Shown here piece after piece: positions 5,183 to 10,656 of a DNA stretch of 40,733 nucleotides (the stretch's first letter is position 1; each line of letters opens with the position of its first letter). The position numbers and the translations under genes were made by a program. This DNA is from a virus. The notes below the pieces were generated by a model that did not search any database, had not been told where the DNA came from, and saw nothing but the letters and a program-made list of their open reading frames with translations. The stretch is from the IMG/VR virus record IMGVR_UViG_3300047546_003137, positions 1 through 40,733 of that record; one strand, 5' to 3'.

Positions 5183-5695
5183 TTAGATCAAGTCGCGGAG
5201 GTTTTCAGGCAGATTCTCTGGATTGATCTCAATCGTATCGGCAGCCGCAGACTGCTCTCTGAGTTCAGCTACTCGGTTGGCAATCGCCTCATCAACTCGA
5301 GCGATCGACTCAGGACGACTGCCCGCAGCGGCTAGTTGCTTCCTGAGCAAGCGAAGTTCTTTCATCTGTGCATCACCTGCACCGGCTCTTGAACCAGGAT
5401 TCTTGGCTTCGTACTTGACTCCGCCATTCAGCTCCTTAGACTTGTTAAACCAGTTAGTGACCATGCCCACGACATACTTGCTGGTGAGAGTCTCGACTGA
5501 CTCGCCGTATTTAGCTCGGGCAGAATCGCTCAGTTCAACTTCACCTTCGATCATCATCTGTGCAACTTTGAGAGCGATCTCTTGCTTGTCCAACTTAGTG
5601 GCGATCTCTTTGACATCAGAGCCAGGTACGAGACGCTCACCGAAGTGGGCTTGGGTGACTTGGACGACTGCGGCGTGTTGTGATAGCTTGCTCAT
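5183..5695 (-). CDS. Uncharacterised phage protein, 170 aa, NGGxKYExKNPGSR family
   Basis: AGGAG precedes the ATG by 7 bases. The core TNWFNKSKELNGGVKYE..KNPGSR (about residues 81-103), the GSRPESIARVDEAIANRVAEL helix and the IEINPENLPENLRDL tail closely match the 172-aa protein at 1603-2121. The first 80 residues are much more diverged. This suggests a conserved C-terminal module with an adaptable N-terminus. The promoter motif at 5742-5764 and the hairpin at 5148-5167 make it a single-gene cassette. Function unknown. Confidence 0.85.
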   Translation of the reverse strand: MSKLSQHAAVVQVTQAHFGERLVPGSDVKEIATKLDKQEIALKVAQMMIEGEVELSDSARAKYGESVETLTSKYVVGMVTNWFNKSKELNGGVKYEAKNPGSRAGAGDAQMKELRLLRKQLAAAGSRPESIARVDEAIANRVAELREQSAAADTIEINPENLPENLRDLI

Positions 5696-5741
5696 GTTGT
5701 TCTCCTGATATTTGGTTGGTTGATTAACTTGATCATCATCA

Positions 5742-5764
5742 TTTATATTTAATGTTAATTTCGG
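5742..5764 (-). promoter_or_regulatory. CCGAA-17-TATAAA promoter motif
   Basis: CCGAAATTAACATTAAA is followed by TATAAA on the minus strand. Here the leader to the gene at 5695 is about 40 bases, longer than at most of the other sites. The TCCG-loop hairpin at 5773-5790 lies just upstream. Confidence 0.65.
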
Positions 5765-5772
5765 AGATAGTT

Positions 5773-5790
5773 GGGCTCATCCGTGAGCCC
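5773..5790 (-). terminator. TCCG-loop hairpin
   Basis: GGGCTCA-TCCG-TGAGCCC is a perfect 7-bp stem with a tetraloop, 7 bases past the stop of the gene at 5798. It matches the hairpin at 6790-6807 exactly. Confidence 0.6.
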
Positions 5791-5797
5791 GAGATAA

Positions 5798-5998
5798 TCA
5801 GCAGATAGTCAGTAGACTGTTTGGCGGCAAGATCTCACCCTCAGCGAGGTTGGCAAGTAGATCCTCATCGATGTAGAAGTAGACTTGATCGCGGACGCTC
5901 ATCACGTCGACCAGCATAATCTTGACAACACCGTCGCATGTGGGCCCGAACCCGATAGCAGTCTCATAGTCAGGAGAGCGGACATTCAAGATGTACAT
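5798..5998 (-). CDS. Small hypothetical protein, 66 aa
   Basis: AAGGAGG precedes the ATG by 6 bases. The product begins MYILNVRSPDYETAIGFGPT and alternates beta-like stretches with acidic turns (DQVYFYIDEDLLANLAEGE). It follows the 89-aa gene by 23 bases and probably shares its promoter at 6305-6327. Function unknown. Confidence 0.72.
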   Translation of the reverse strand: MYILNVRSPDYETAIGFGPTCDGVVKIMLVDVMSVRDQVYFYIDEDLLANLAEGEILPPNSLLTIC

Positions 5999-6021
5999 GT
6001 TGACCTCCTTAGTTGAGTTGG

Positions 6022-6291
6022 TTACCGTACAGACTCTTCAAGATCTAAGATCTTCTCGCTGGCTATCTCGAGCAAGCTCGCAGACAGCTCCAGCAATTGT
6101 GCATCAGTCATGGAATCGATCAGCGCGTTGCGCTCTGTGTCGTTGACACCCTCAGACTCTTCATAGATCGCACTGAACTCAGTATCAGGCACAGCGCGGA
6201 TGTGCTGCAGCACAAAGCAGCGAGCGCCAGGTGCTGAGTCGTTTGAGTCCAAGAACTGCTTGATCTGGGTGATAAGGTTTTGGTTGCTCAT
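6022..6291 (-). CDS. Acidic helical protein, 89 aa
   Basis: AAGGAG precedes the ATG by 7 bases, directly after the TATAAT of the promoter motif at 6305-6327. The product is helical throughout (MSNQNLITQIKQFLDSN, DAQLLELSASLLEIASEKIL) and acidic. No domain recognised. It heads a two-gene cassette that ends at the hairpin at 5773-5790. Confidence 0.75.
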   Translation of the reverse strand: MSNQNLITQIKQFLDSNDSAPGARCFVLQHIRAVPDTEFSAIYEESEGVNDTERNALIDSMTDAQLLELSASLLEIASEKILDLEESVR

Positions 6292-6304
6292 GTTGCATCT
6301 CCTT

Positions 6305-6327
6305 ATTATACTTGATAATAGTTTCGG
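6305..6327 (-). promoter_or_regulatory. CCGAA-17-TATAAT promoter motif
   Basis: CCGAAACTATTATCAAG is followed by TATAAT and then AAGGAG. It differs from the site at 3988-4010 in only two positions of the 23. Confidence 0.7.
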
Positions 6328-6340
6328 GGATGGCGAATGC

Positions 6341-6375
6341 GGGCGACACTGCTACAGAAGGCTCATCCGTGAGCC
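6341..6375 (-). terminator. TCCG-loop hairpin plus inverted repeat copy
   Basis: GGCTCA-TCCG-TGAGCC (6360-6375) is a 6-bp stem after the stop of the gene at 6384. Next to it at 6342-6355 is the inverted form of the GTAGCAGTGTCG repeat. Confidence 0.55.
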
Positions 6376-6383
6376 CACAAAGA

Positions 6384-6758
6384 TTACTTGACGATGCGCA
6401 GCCGGGTCGTGGTGTCGGTCAGAAACCGCTTGCGGTACTGGACTATGCCGTAGTAGAGTCCGCCGCCGCTGCCGTCGTTCTCGTGGATCATCTCGTACCC
6501 GAGCGAGTTCATCACCCGGTCGATCTGGATGTACAGCGTGCCGTTGTACCATTCGGCCAGCTCGTTCACGCCGTCGGTGTCGCCGGCGGCACACAGCTCA
6601 TCGTCATCGAAGTCGGGCGCGATCACGACGTCGCCGGGCAGAACGCTGTCGAGGCCCATTTCATCCGCCAGCGGGTCCATCACATGGATGCGGCCGCGCT
6701 GCGGGTGGGCGTTGAGGTCGTTCATGATCACTTGGATGATGTCGTTGTTGCTGCTCAT
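6384..6758 (-). CDS. Hypothetical protein, 124 aa
   Basis: CAGGAGG precedes the ATG by 5 bases. The N-terminal helix (MSSNNDIIQVIMNDLNAH) is followed by an acidic region (DFDDDELCAAGDTDG) and a C-terminal segment with beta-like character (GGGLYYGIVQYRKRFL, TTRLRIVK). Codon use is more G/C-rich than in neighbouring genes. No CCGAA motif lies upstream, so it probably belongs to the transcript from 7122. Family not recognised. Confidence 0.75.
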   Translation of the reverse strand: MSSNNDIIQVIMNDLNAHPQRGRIHVMDPLADEMGLDSVLPGDVVIAPDFDDDELCAAGDTDGVNELAEWYNGTLYIQIDRVMNSLGYEMIHENDGSGGGLYYGIVQYRKRFLTDTTTRLRIVK

Positions 6759-6789
6759 AATAACCTCCTGGTTGGTTGTTCGCCTCTAG

Positions 6790-6807
6790 GGGCTCATCCG
6801 TGAGCCC
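6790..6807 (-). terminator. TCCG-loop hairpin
   Basis: GGGCTCA-TCCG-TGAGCCC, identical to the hairpin at 5773-5790, lies 7 bases past the stop of the gene at 6815. The following CCCTAGAGGC on the minus strand also follows the hairpin at 7153. Confidence 0.6.
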
Positions 6808-6814
6808 ATAACAG

Positions 6815-7039
6815 CTACGCTACTTTCAGTATCTTCACCATAGTGCTGGAGTGCGGCACCTTGCGCCAGTCGCGCGTCTTAGCCCACAGGAACACGAGCT
6901 GCGACCTCGTGAGCACGATCACCCGCTCGTCGACCATGATGCACTCGAGCTCGTCGAACTGCTTGGACATCAGCTTCTCGAACGACTCGGCCGTGAAGGA
7001 GATGGTTGCCTCGTGCCTTGACTTGAACTGCACTCTCAT
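6815..7039 (-). CDS. Small hypothetical protein, 74 aa
   Basis: I start at the ATG at 7039, which has CAGGAGG 7 bases upstream; the longer frame would run through the upstream peptide gene. The product reads MRVQFKSRHEATISFTAESF, then helix and beta stretches (ECIMVDERVIVLTRSQLVFL), with a basic TRDWRKVPHSS segment. Function unknown. Confidence 0.72.
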   Translation of the reverse strand: MRVQFKSRHEATISFTAESFEKLMSKQFDELECIMVDERVIVLTRSQLVFLWAKTRDWRKVPHSSTMVKILKVA

Positions 7040-7053
7040 ATCGGACCTCCTGG

Positions 7054-7122
7054 TTACGCTGCGCGAAGCAGCAGGTTGCACACGATGATCGTCGCTATCG
7101 TCAGCGCTATCTCAATGATCAT
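7054..7122 (-). CDS. 22-aa hydrophobic membrane peptide
   Basis: ATG at 7122 follows AGGAGGGAGCT, a very strong ribosome binding site. The product is one hydrophobic helix (MIIEIALTIATIIVCNLLL, then RAA). The stop is followed directly by the CAGGAGG of the next gene. It resembles the 34-aa peptide at 2932-3036 in size and character, not in clear sequence. Very short, so moderate confidence. Confidence 0.55.
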   Translation of the reverse strand: MIIEIALTIATIIVCNLLLRAA

Positions 7123-7132
7123 AGCTCCCTCC

Positions 7133-7189
7133 TAGTTTCGGGTTGCCTCTAGGGGACTCGGATCCGTGAGTCCCGCCCGACACTGCTAC
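7133..7189 (-). promoter_or_regulatory. Truncated CCGAA motif, hairpin and repeat cluster
   Basis: Reading the minus strand from the stop at 7193 there is the GTAGCAGTGTCGGGC repeat (7175-7189), then a hairpin GGGACTC/GAGTCCC (7153-7174, loop of 8), then CCGAAACTA (7133-7141). The last is followed directly by AGGAGGG with no TATAA box at the expected offset. It is probably a decayed or non-promoter copy. Confidence 0.5.
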
Positions 7190-7192
7190 AGA

Positions 7193-7567
7193 TTACGCAG
7201 CTAGGAACTTCATGATCAGCTCTTGCGCCTGCTCCTTGCTCATCAACCCAGCGTCAACTGCCTGCTTGATGAGGGCGAGCTTGTCACCAGCAACCTCCCC
7301 ACTCTTCTCCTCTTTCTTCTTGGGATTCACCCAGGCTTGGATCAGGTCGGTCGGTCTGCGACCAGTTATGTACATCAGGGGTTCGGCAGCGGCGCGCGTA
7401 CCCTCCTTGATCGACCACAACCCCTGGTGCAGCCACGACAGCATCAATTGTCCCACGGCGGCACGCTGCTCGTCGGTGATGACTAGCTGACCCTTGACTG
7501 GCTCTGCCCCCAGAACTTGGGTGAGGGCTGCACGCAATGCTGCTTGTTGTGATTGGAACTTTTCCAT
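7193..7567 (-). CDS. Hypothetical protein, 124 aa, possible distant relative of the NGGxKYE family
   Basis: CAGGAGG precedes the ATG by 5 bases. The middle segment PLMYITGRRPTDLIQAWVNP resembles KYVVGMVTNWFNKSKEL of the 170-aa protein in the order of tyrosine, TG or VG, T, W and N. The upstream AVGQLMLSWLHQGLWSIKE resembles its helix and turn before that core. It lacks the NGG and NPGSR part and ends in a short helical domain (AGLMSKEQAQELIMKFL). The relationship needs a profile comparison. Its leader contains the A/T tract. Function unknown. Confidence 0.75.
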   Translation of the reverse strand: MEKFQSQQAALRAALTQVLGAEPVKGQLVITDEQRAAVGQLMLSWLHQGLWSIKEGTRAAAEPLMYITGRRPTDLIQAWVNPKKKEEKSGEVAGDKLALIKQAVDAGLMSKEQAQELIMKFLAA

Positions 7568-7590
7568 GGTGACCTCCTGTGTGTGTTGAC

Positions 7591-7722
7591 TTATATATAT
7601 AATTATATATTTATATATAATTATATATTTGGAAATTTATTAATATTAATTATTTAATTTTAATTAATATTAATTTTAATAATTAATTAATTTTAATTAT
7701 TAATTAATTATATTTATTAATA
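7591..7722. other. Almost pure A/T tract
   Basis: From 7591 to 7722 only two bases (GG at 7631-7632) are not A or T; 7633-7722 is 90 bases of A/T alone. It contains many TTAATTAA and ATATATAATTATATAT-type palindromes. It overlaps the right end of the promoter motif at 7707-7729, so the mRNA of the 124-aa gene would carry a leader of about 130 bases made nearly all of A and U. It could also be an unwinding element of a replication origin. Confidence 0.7.
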
Positions 7723-7729
7723 GTTTCGG
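7707..7729 (-). promoter_or_regulatory. CCGAA-17-TATAAT promoter motif
   Basis: CCGAAACTATTAATAAA is followed by TATAAT on the minus strand. It lies at the edge of the A/T tract and points at the 124-aa gene starting at 7567. Confidence 0.65.
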
Positions 7730-7895
7730 AAATACCCGGTAGCCTCCAGAACACTAAGGAATCCCTTGGAAATCGGGGCCCCGCGGCGATAACTATCTTT
7801 AATAGTGGAATTACTAAAAATATAGGCCCCAGCCCACACCCACCCGCTGCCCTTCCCAATAAAAGTCGGGGTCCCCTAGTATTCCATCTCAACCG
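7730..7895. other. Gene-free spacer
   Basis: With the A/T tract this makes a 328-base stretch without a convincing gene. The minus-strand open frame at 7704-7892 has a TTG start without a ribosome binding site and runs into the promoter motif, so I reject it. Short G/C palindromes (GGGGCCCC near 7778, GGGGTCCCC near 7870) are the only visible structure. Confidence 0.5.
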
Positions 7896-8012
7896 CTAAA
7901 GCACATCTGCAAAACCAGACATTAATTTAGCCACCCCCAGGGCGTCAACGATCCCCATCCTAATCGCCGCGTCCAAAAGGGCATCGAGATGCTCAAGATC
8001 ACGACCGCGCAT
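7896..8012 (-). CDS. 38-aa hypothetical protein
   Basis: The ATG at 8012 lies inside the end of the upstream gene in another frame, with a weak GGTGGA site. The product begins MRGRDLEHLDALLDAAIRMG and is helical, ending MSGFADVL. It is the last open frame of the lysis-associated operon. Function unknown; moderate support only. Confidence 0.45.
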   Translation of the reverse strand: MRGRDLEHLDALLDAAIRMGIVDALGVAKLMSGFADVL

Positions 8013-8175
8013 TGGTCCACCGCTTTATAAAATCTGCTTCCATAGCTATCAAATAGCCGTTAGCTGGATCAAACGCCGCAAAACGCAGCAATCTTACTGT
8101 TGTAATCCAGCGCCTAAGATGCCAAGTGCTCAGGCCTTCATTCATCAGGTAGTGGTGGACGTTACAGACGCTCAT
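7999..8175 (-). CDS. 58-aa hypothetical protein
   Basis: ATG at 8175 overlaps the stop of the HNH gene as ATGA and has AGGAAGAG upstream. The product begins MSVCNVHHYLMNEGLSTWHL and contains RRWITTVRLLRFAAFDP. It is basic and helical. It lies in an operon with the endolysin and HNH genes. No known family recognised. Confidence 0.6.
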   Translation of the reverse strand: MSVCNVHHYLMNEGLSTWHLRRWITTVRLLRFAAFDPANGYLIAMEADFIKRWTNARS

Positions 8176-8780
8176 GCTCTCTTCCTAACCATGAGGTAGC
8201 AATCGATCTCAAGCCTCAGCGCCTCTAAGATGCGCGGCGATGGATTAATCTTGTACAAGCGAGCAATCTCCAGCAAGACACTGGGCTCAATGCCCAGTGC
8301 TCGTCGCTCATCGCCCGGCTGATACCGGTGAAGCTTGGCCAGAGGCTCTACGGCGTAGACGCCGTTGATCATGGCCGTCATCTGCCGGTTTGCGCGGGCG
8401 ATTTTTTCGAGCTGAGGGTCGTTGAGTTTAACGATTGATTCTTGCTTATGGCGGTTGCAGGCCGTGCAGAGCGGCACCGCATTGTTTATTGCTTGGTTAG
8501 TAAGTTGATGCCGCAGCACGAGATTGCCCCCGTGAGACTTCGGGATCCAGAAGTGGTCTAGCTCAATGCCGTCGCGATCGTCGTCGCAGAGTGCGCACCG
8601 GCAGTCGTAAAGCCGCATCAGGGTTGGCCACCACTTAGTTTTGTATAGTCGCTCATCAGAGTTGCTGCGGGAATAGTCGCGGCGCTCTATCGTGTAGACG
8701 CTTGGATCGGTTGAGGGAAGCGATTGCGATATAGTTGCGATATTTTCTTGTCGTTTCTGCTGCAAACTTAAGCGCGACAT
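8172..8780 (-). CDS. HNH endonuclease, 202 aa
   Basis: A zinc-bound HNH nuclease domain lies at about residues 58-115. C62xxC65 and C105xxC108 would bind zinc, and the ELDHFWIP stretch (D75-H76) carries the catalytic histidine. Asparagines at 99-100 and H111 follow the usual order. Flanking helices give no known DNA-binding domain. HNH proteins in phages act as homing enzymes or packaging-linked nucleases. This one sits next to the endolysin, not the terminase, so a free-standing homing endonuclease is my preferred reading. The ATG has no visible ribosome binding site and follows an A/T-rich spacer, unlike its neighbours. Confidence 0.88.
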   Translation of the reverse strand: MSRLSLQQKRQENIATISQSLPSTDPSVYTIERRDYSRSNSDERLYKTKWWPTLMRLYDCRCALCDDDRDGIELDHFWIPKSHGGNLVLRHQLTNQAINNAVPLCTACNRHKQESIVKLNDPQLEKIARANRQMTAMINGVYAVEPLAKLHRYQPGDERRALGIEPSVLLEIARLYKINPSPRILEALRLEIDCYLMVRKRA

Positions 8781-8836
8781 AGTTATAAATAGTTAAAATT
8801 ATTAGATTAAAACGCAAAATAAAAACTAAAAACCGA

Positions 8837-9382
8837 TCAACCCGGGGTGAGGAAAAGGCGGCGCTCGGCTTCGCGTCTTCTGACCAGCCCCGGGAGCTCT
8901 TTGCCCTGCGCCTTGGTCCATTTGAGAAACTCGTTGGAGGCGTCAAGAAATTTTCTCTGGTTTACCAACCTGAGCAGAGTTGAGTTTTTCAAGTTGCCAA
9001 CCCCTGCGTTGTATGCAAAACTTACCAGTGCGGCAAACTGATTATCGTTTACCTCAACTTTTAGCAGCTTAGAAACATCTGAGCAAAACCTGTCGAGGTC
9101 TGCAGTTTTTCTTTCATCTGCTTGAGTTTGAGTCCATTTTGTCCCGGGGCCGATGGGCGTTGGCTTGCCGTCCGGGGTCAAATTAAACGTGTCTATGCCA
9201 GTTGATCCCCACCCGATGGTCCAGGGTGCTCCTGATAAATTTTCCCACTCATGTTTTCTTGCGTTGAGTGGTTTTCTCAACTCTATTGCCAGAGGAGATG
9301 CGGGATCGGGATATGCGTCTAGTTTACACCCTTCAAAAGATTTTATGAGCGTTAGACCGTTACCGTTTAATTTTCGCACCAT
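8837..9382 (-). CDS. Endolysin, GH24 lysozyme (muramidase), 181 aa
   Basis: Hydrolyses the peptidoglycan glycan strand for host lysis. The N-terminus has LIKSFEG (Glu17), DAYPD (Asp26) and APWTIGWGST (Thr55), the E-D-T catalytic order of T4/P22-type lysozymes. The spacing between Asp and Thr is about 23 residues longer than in short members, from an inserted loop (residues 28-50). The helical C-terminal part has the typical NDNQFAALVSFAYNAGVGNL and LPGLVRRREAERRLFL motifs. There is no signal or anchor helix, so it needs a holin. The start overlaps the upstream small gene. Confidence 0.93.
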   Translation of the reverse strand: MVRKLNGNGLTLIKSFEGCKLDAYPDPASPLAIELRKPLNARKHEWENLSGAPWTIGWGSTGIDTFNLTPDGKPTPIGPGTKWTQTQADERKTADLDRFCSDVSKLLKVEVNDNQFAALVSFAYNAGVGNLKNSTLLRLVNQRKFLDASNEFLKWTKAQGKELPGLVRRREAERRLFLTPG

Positions 9383-9515
9383 CTTGCACCGCCTTCATAG
9401 CGTCATGCGGCGCACTTTTATCCACCACCATCATTCGGTAAAGCGTGAACATAAAGTAAACCGTGTTAGACGCTTCTAAGTTAAAGATATCAGTTATCCA
9501 GTTTTTCCGCTTCAT
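9360..9515 (-). CDS. 51-aa membrane-like peptide upstream of endolysin
   Basis: This frame starts at ATG 9515 inside the end of the 87-aa gene and ends inside the start of the endolysin, so it overlaps both neighbours. The product begins MKRKNWITDIF and contains a hydrophobic run (NTVYFMFTLYRMMVV) followed by a charged tail. A position directly before the endolysin is where holins often sit. The hydrophobic run is short for a transmembrane segment, so this is only a candidate holin or antiholin. The ribosome binding site is weak. Confidence 0.5.
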   Translation of the reverse strand: MKRKNWITDIFNLEASNTVYFMFTLYRMMVVDKSAPHDAMKAVQDGAKIKR

Positions 9516-9753
9516 TATTTATAGCGCTCTCTATGGCCATCTCGATTAATTTGGCCTCAGCTGCTCTTTTATACTTTGCGCGAACATCGTGGAAGTCTGG
9601 TGCTGCAATGGCTTCAAAGCAGCTTAGCCAACCCGTACCGTCCGGGCGTTTTTTAAGCCTAGCAAGTGGGCATTTAGAGCAAGGATTCTCTCCTAAAAGC
9701 TCACAATCGCCCGTGTCTGCTATTTTTTGAAGTATATCTGTGCCTTTGTCCAC
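9490..9753 (-). CDS. 87-aa protein with four cysteines
   Basis: Starts at GTG 9753, near an AGGCG; no better start is visible. The pattern C17-x7-C25-x2-C28-x16-C45 around NPCSKCPLARLKKRPDGTG suggests a small metal site. The C-terminal half is a charged helix (VRAKYKRAAEAKLIEMAIES). It heads the minus-strand lysis-associated operon, directly at the divergent promoter region. Function unknown. Confidence 0.75.
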   Translation of the reverse strand: MDKGTDILQKIADTGDCELLGENPCSKCPLARLKKRPDGTGWLSCFEAIAAPDFHDVRAKYKRAAEAKLIEMAIESAINNEAEKLDN

Positions 9754-9797
9754 CGCCTAGTCCCAGTATAATTTATTAGAGACCTTAGGAGTATTTT
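9754..9797. promoter_or_regulatory. Divergent promoter region
   Basis: This 44-base gap separates the minus-strand operon from the plus-strand virion genes. On the plus strand it has TATAAT at 9767-9772, then TTAGGAG before the ATG at 9798. On the minus strand TATACT overlaps the same place. Both directions could start within a few bases of each other. Confidence 0.6.
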
Positions 9798-10616
9798 ATG
9801 TCGGAGACGATGTCAAAACCAAATCATGTGTTCACGCCGGGGGCGACGTCTACTCCTCCAATGTTTCCGCAAACTCTACCCGACCCCTCCAGCTATAAGC
9901 AAAACTTTGATCAGCTTTTAGTTGCGAGAGGGATAAGGTTCAGGCATTACAAAAGCTTACCTTGTCCAAACCTAAAAGTATTGGACAATAACTCCCATGA
10001 TCCAACATGCGAACAGTGTGACGGATCTGGAATCGTATATTACGATCCAAAGGAAATAGTTGGCATACTTACGTCTAACTCAGTAGAAAAGCAGTTTGAA
10101 TACCAAGGCGCATGGGAAATTGGCAGCGCAACGGTAACAATGCCTTCGGAGTATTCAGATGGCCAGCAAGCTGATTTCACCCTGTACGACAAACTTGAAG
10201 TTTTGGACTACACGGTTAGATTGTGGGAGCTCAAGGAATACGAGCCGCGTCCCGACAATCTTCAACAGTTGAGATACCCAATAGAAAAAGTAGGCTACTT
10301 AATAACTGCAACCGATAGTCAAATCACTGAATTTGTCCAAGGGGTGGACTTTACAATAGAAGACGGTCAAATTAAGTGGATTCCTGGTCGCACACCAACT
10401 TATGATCACATAAGTGATATTGGCCAAACGTATTCAGTTTCATATTGGGCAAATCCAGTCTACGTTGTTCTTCAGCCCATGCGCGAGTTGCGCGTCACGC
10501 AACAAATGCTACCAGACGGTACAAAGGTATCAATTAGATTGCCGCAGCAACTAGTTATAAAGAGAGACTTTTTAGTCAACAAGCCAGAAAAATTAGTAGC
10601 AGGTATAGGTAGTTAA
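9798..10616 (+). CDS. Virion/neck-region protein with CxxCxGxG motif, 272 aa
   Basis: AGGAG precedes the ATG by 6 bases. After a proline-rich N-terminus comes RHYKSLPCPN, then CEQCDGSGIVYY (C56, C71, C74, G76, G78), a zinc-knuckle-like motif. The rest reads as beta strands (TLYDKLEVLDYTVRLWEL, GVDFTIEDGQIKWI, YSVSYWANPVYVVL). From its place at the head of the virion operon, head completion or neck assembly is likely. It is not recognisable as a portal, capsid or terminase. The exact role is inferred from position only. Confidence 0.8.
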   Translation: MSETMSKPNHVFTPGATSTPPMFPQTLPDPSSYKQNFDQLLVARGIRFRHYKSLPCPNLKVLDNNSHDPTCEQCDGSGIVYYDPKEIVGILTSNSVEKQFEYQGAWEIGSATVTMPSEYSDGQQADFTLYDKLEVLDYTVRLWELKEYEPRPDNLQQLRYPIEKVGYLITATDSQITEFVQGVDFTIEDGQIKWIPGRTPTYDHISDIGQTYSVSYWANPVYVVLQPMRELRVTQQMLPDGTKVSIRLPQQLVIKRDFLVNKPEKLVAGIGS

Positions 10617-10629
10617 CTTTCTTACATTA

Positions 10630-10635
10630 TATAAT
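10630..10635 (+). promoter_or_regulatory. TATAAT box upstream of the Nudix-domain gene
   Basis: TATAAT lies 21 bases before the ATG at 10657, within a 40-base gap. No clear -35 element is visible. Three other plus-strand gaps (9767, 19416, 38807) carry the same box. Confidence 0.4.
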
Positions 10636-10656
10636 GACCCTAAGAGGTTGTAAAAT

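Noticed and set aside
3666-6807. TCCG-loop hairpins as ordinary intrinsic terminators or a CRISPR-like repeat
   Set aside because: They lack T runs on the coding strand, and their spacing is irregular with genes between them, so neither reading fits fully. I list them as terminator-like punctuation with reserve.
7704-7892. 62-aa minus-strand open frame
   Set aside because: TTG start without ribosome binding site, and its end runs into the CCGAA promoter motif.
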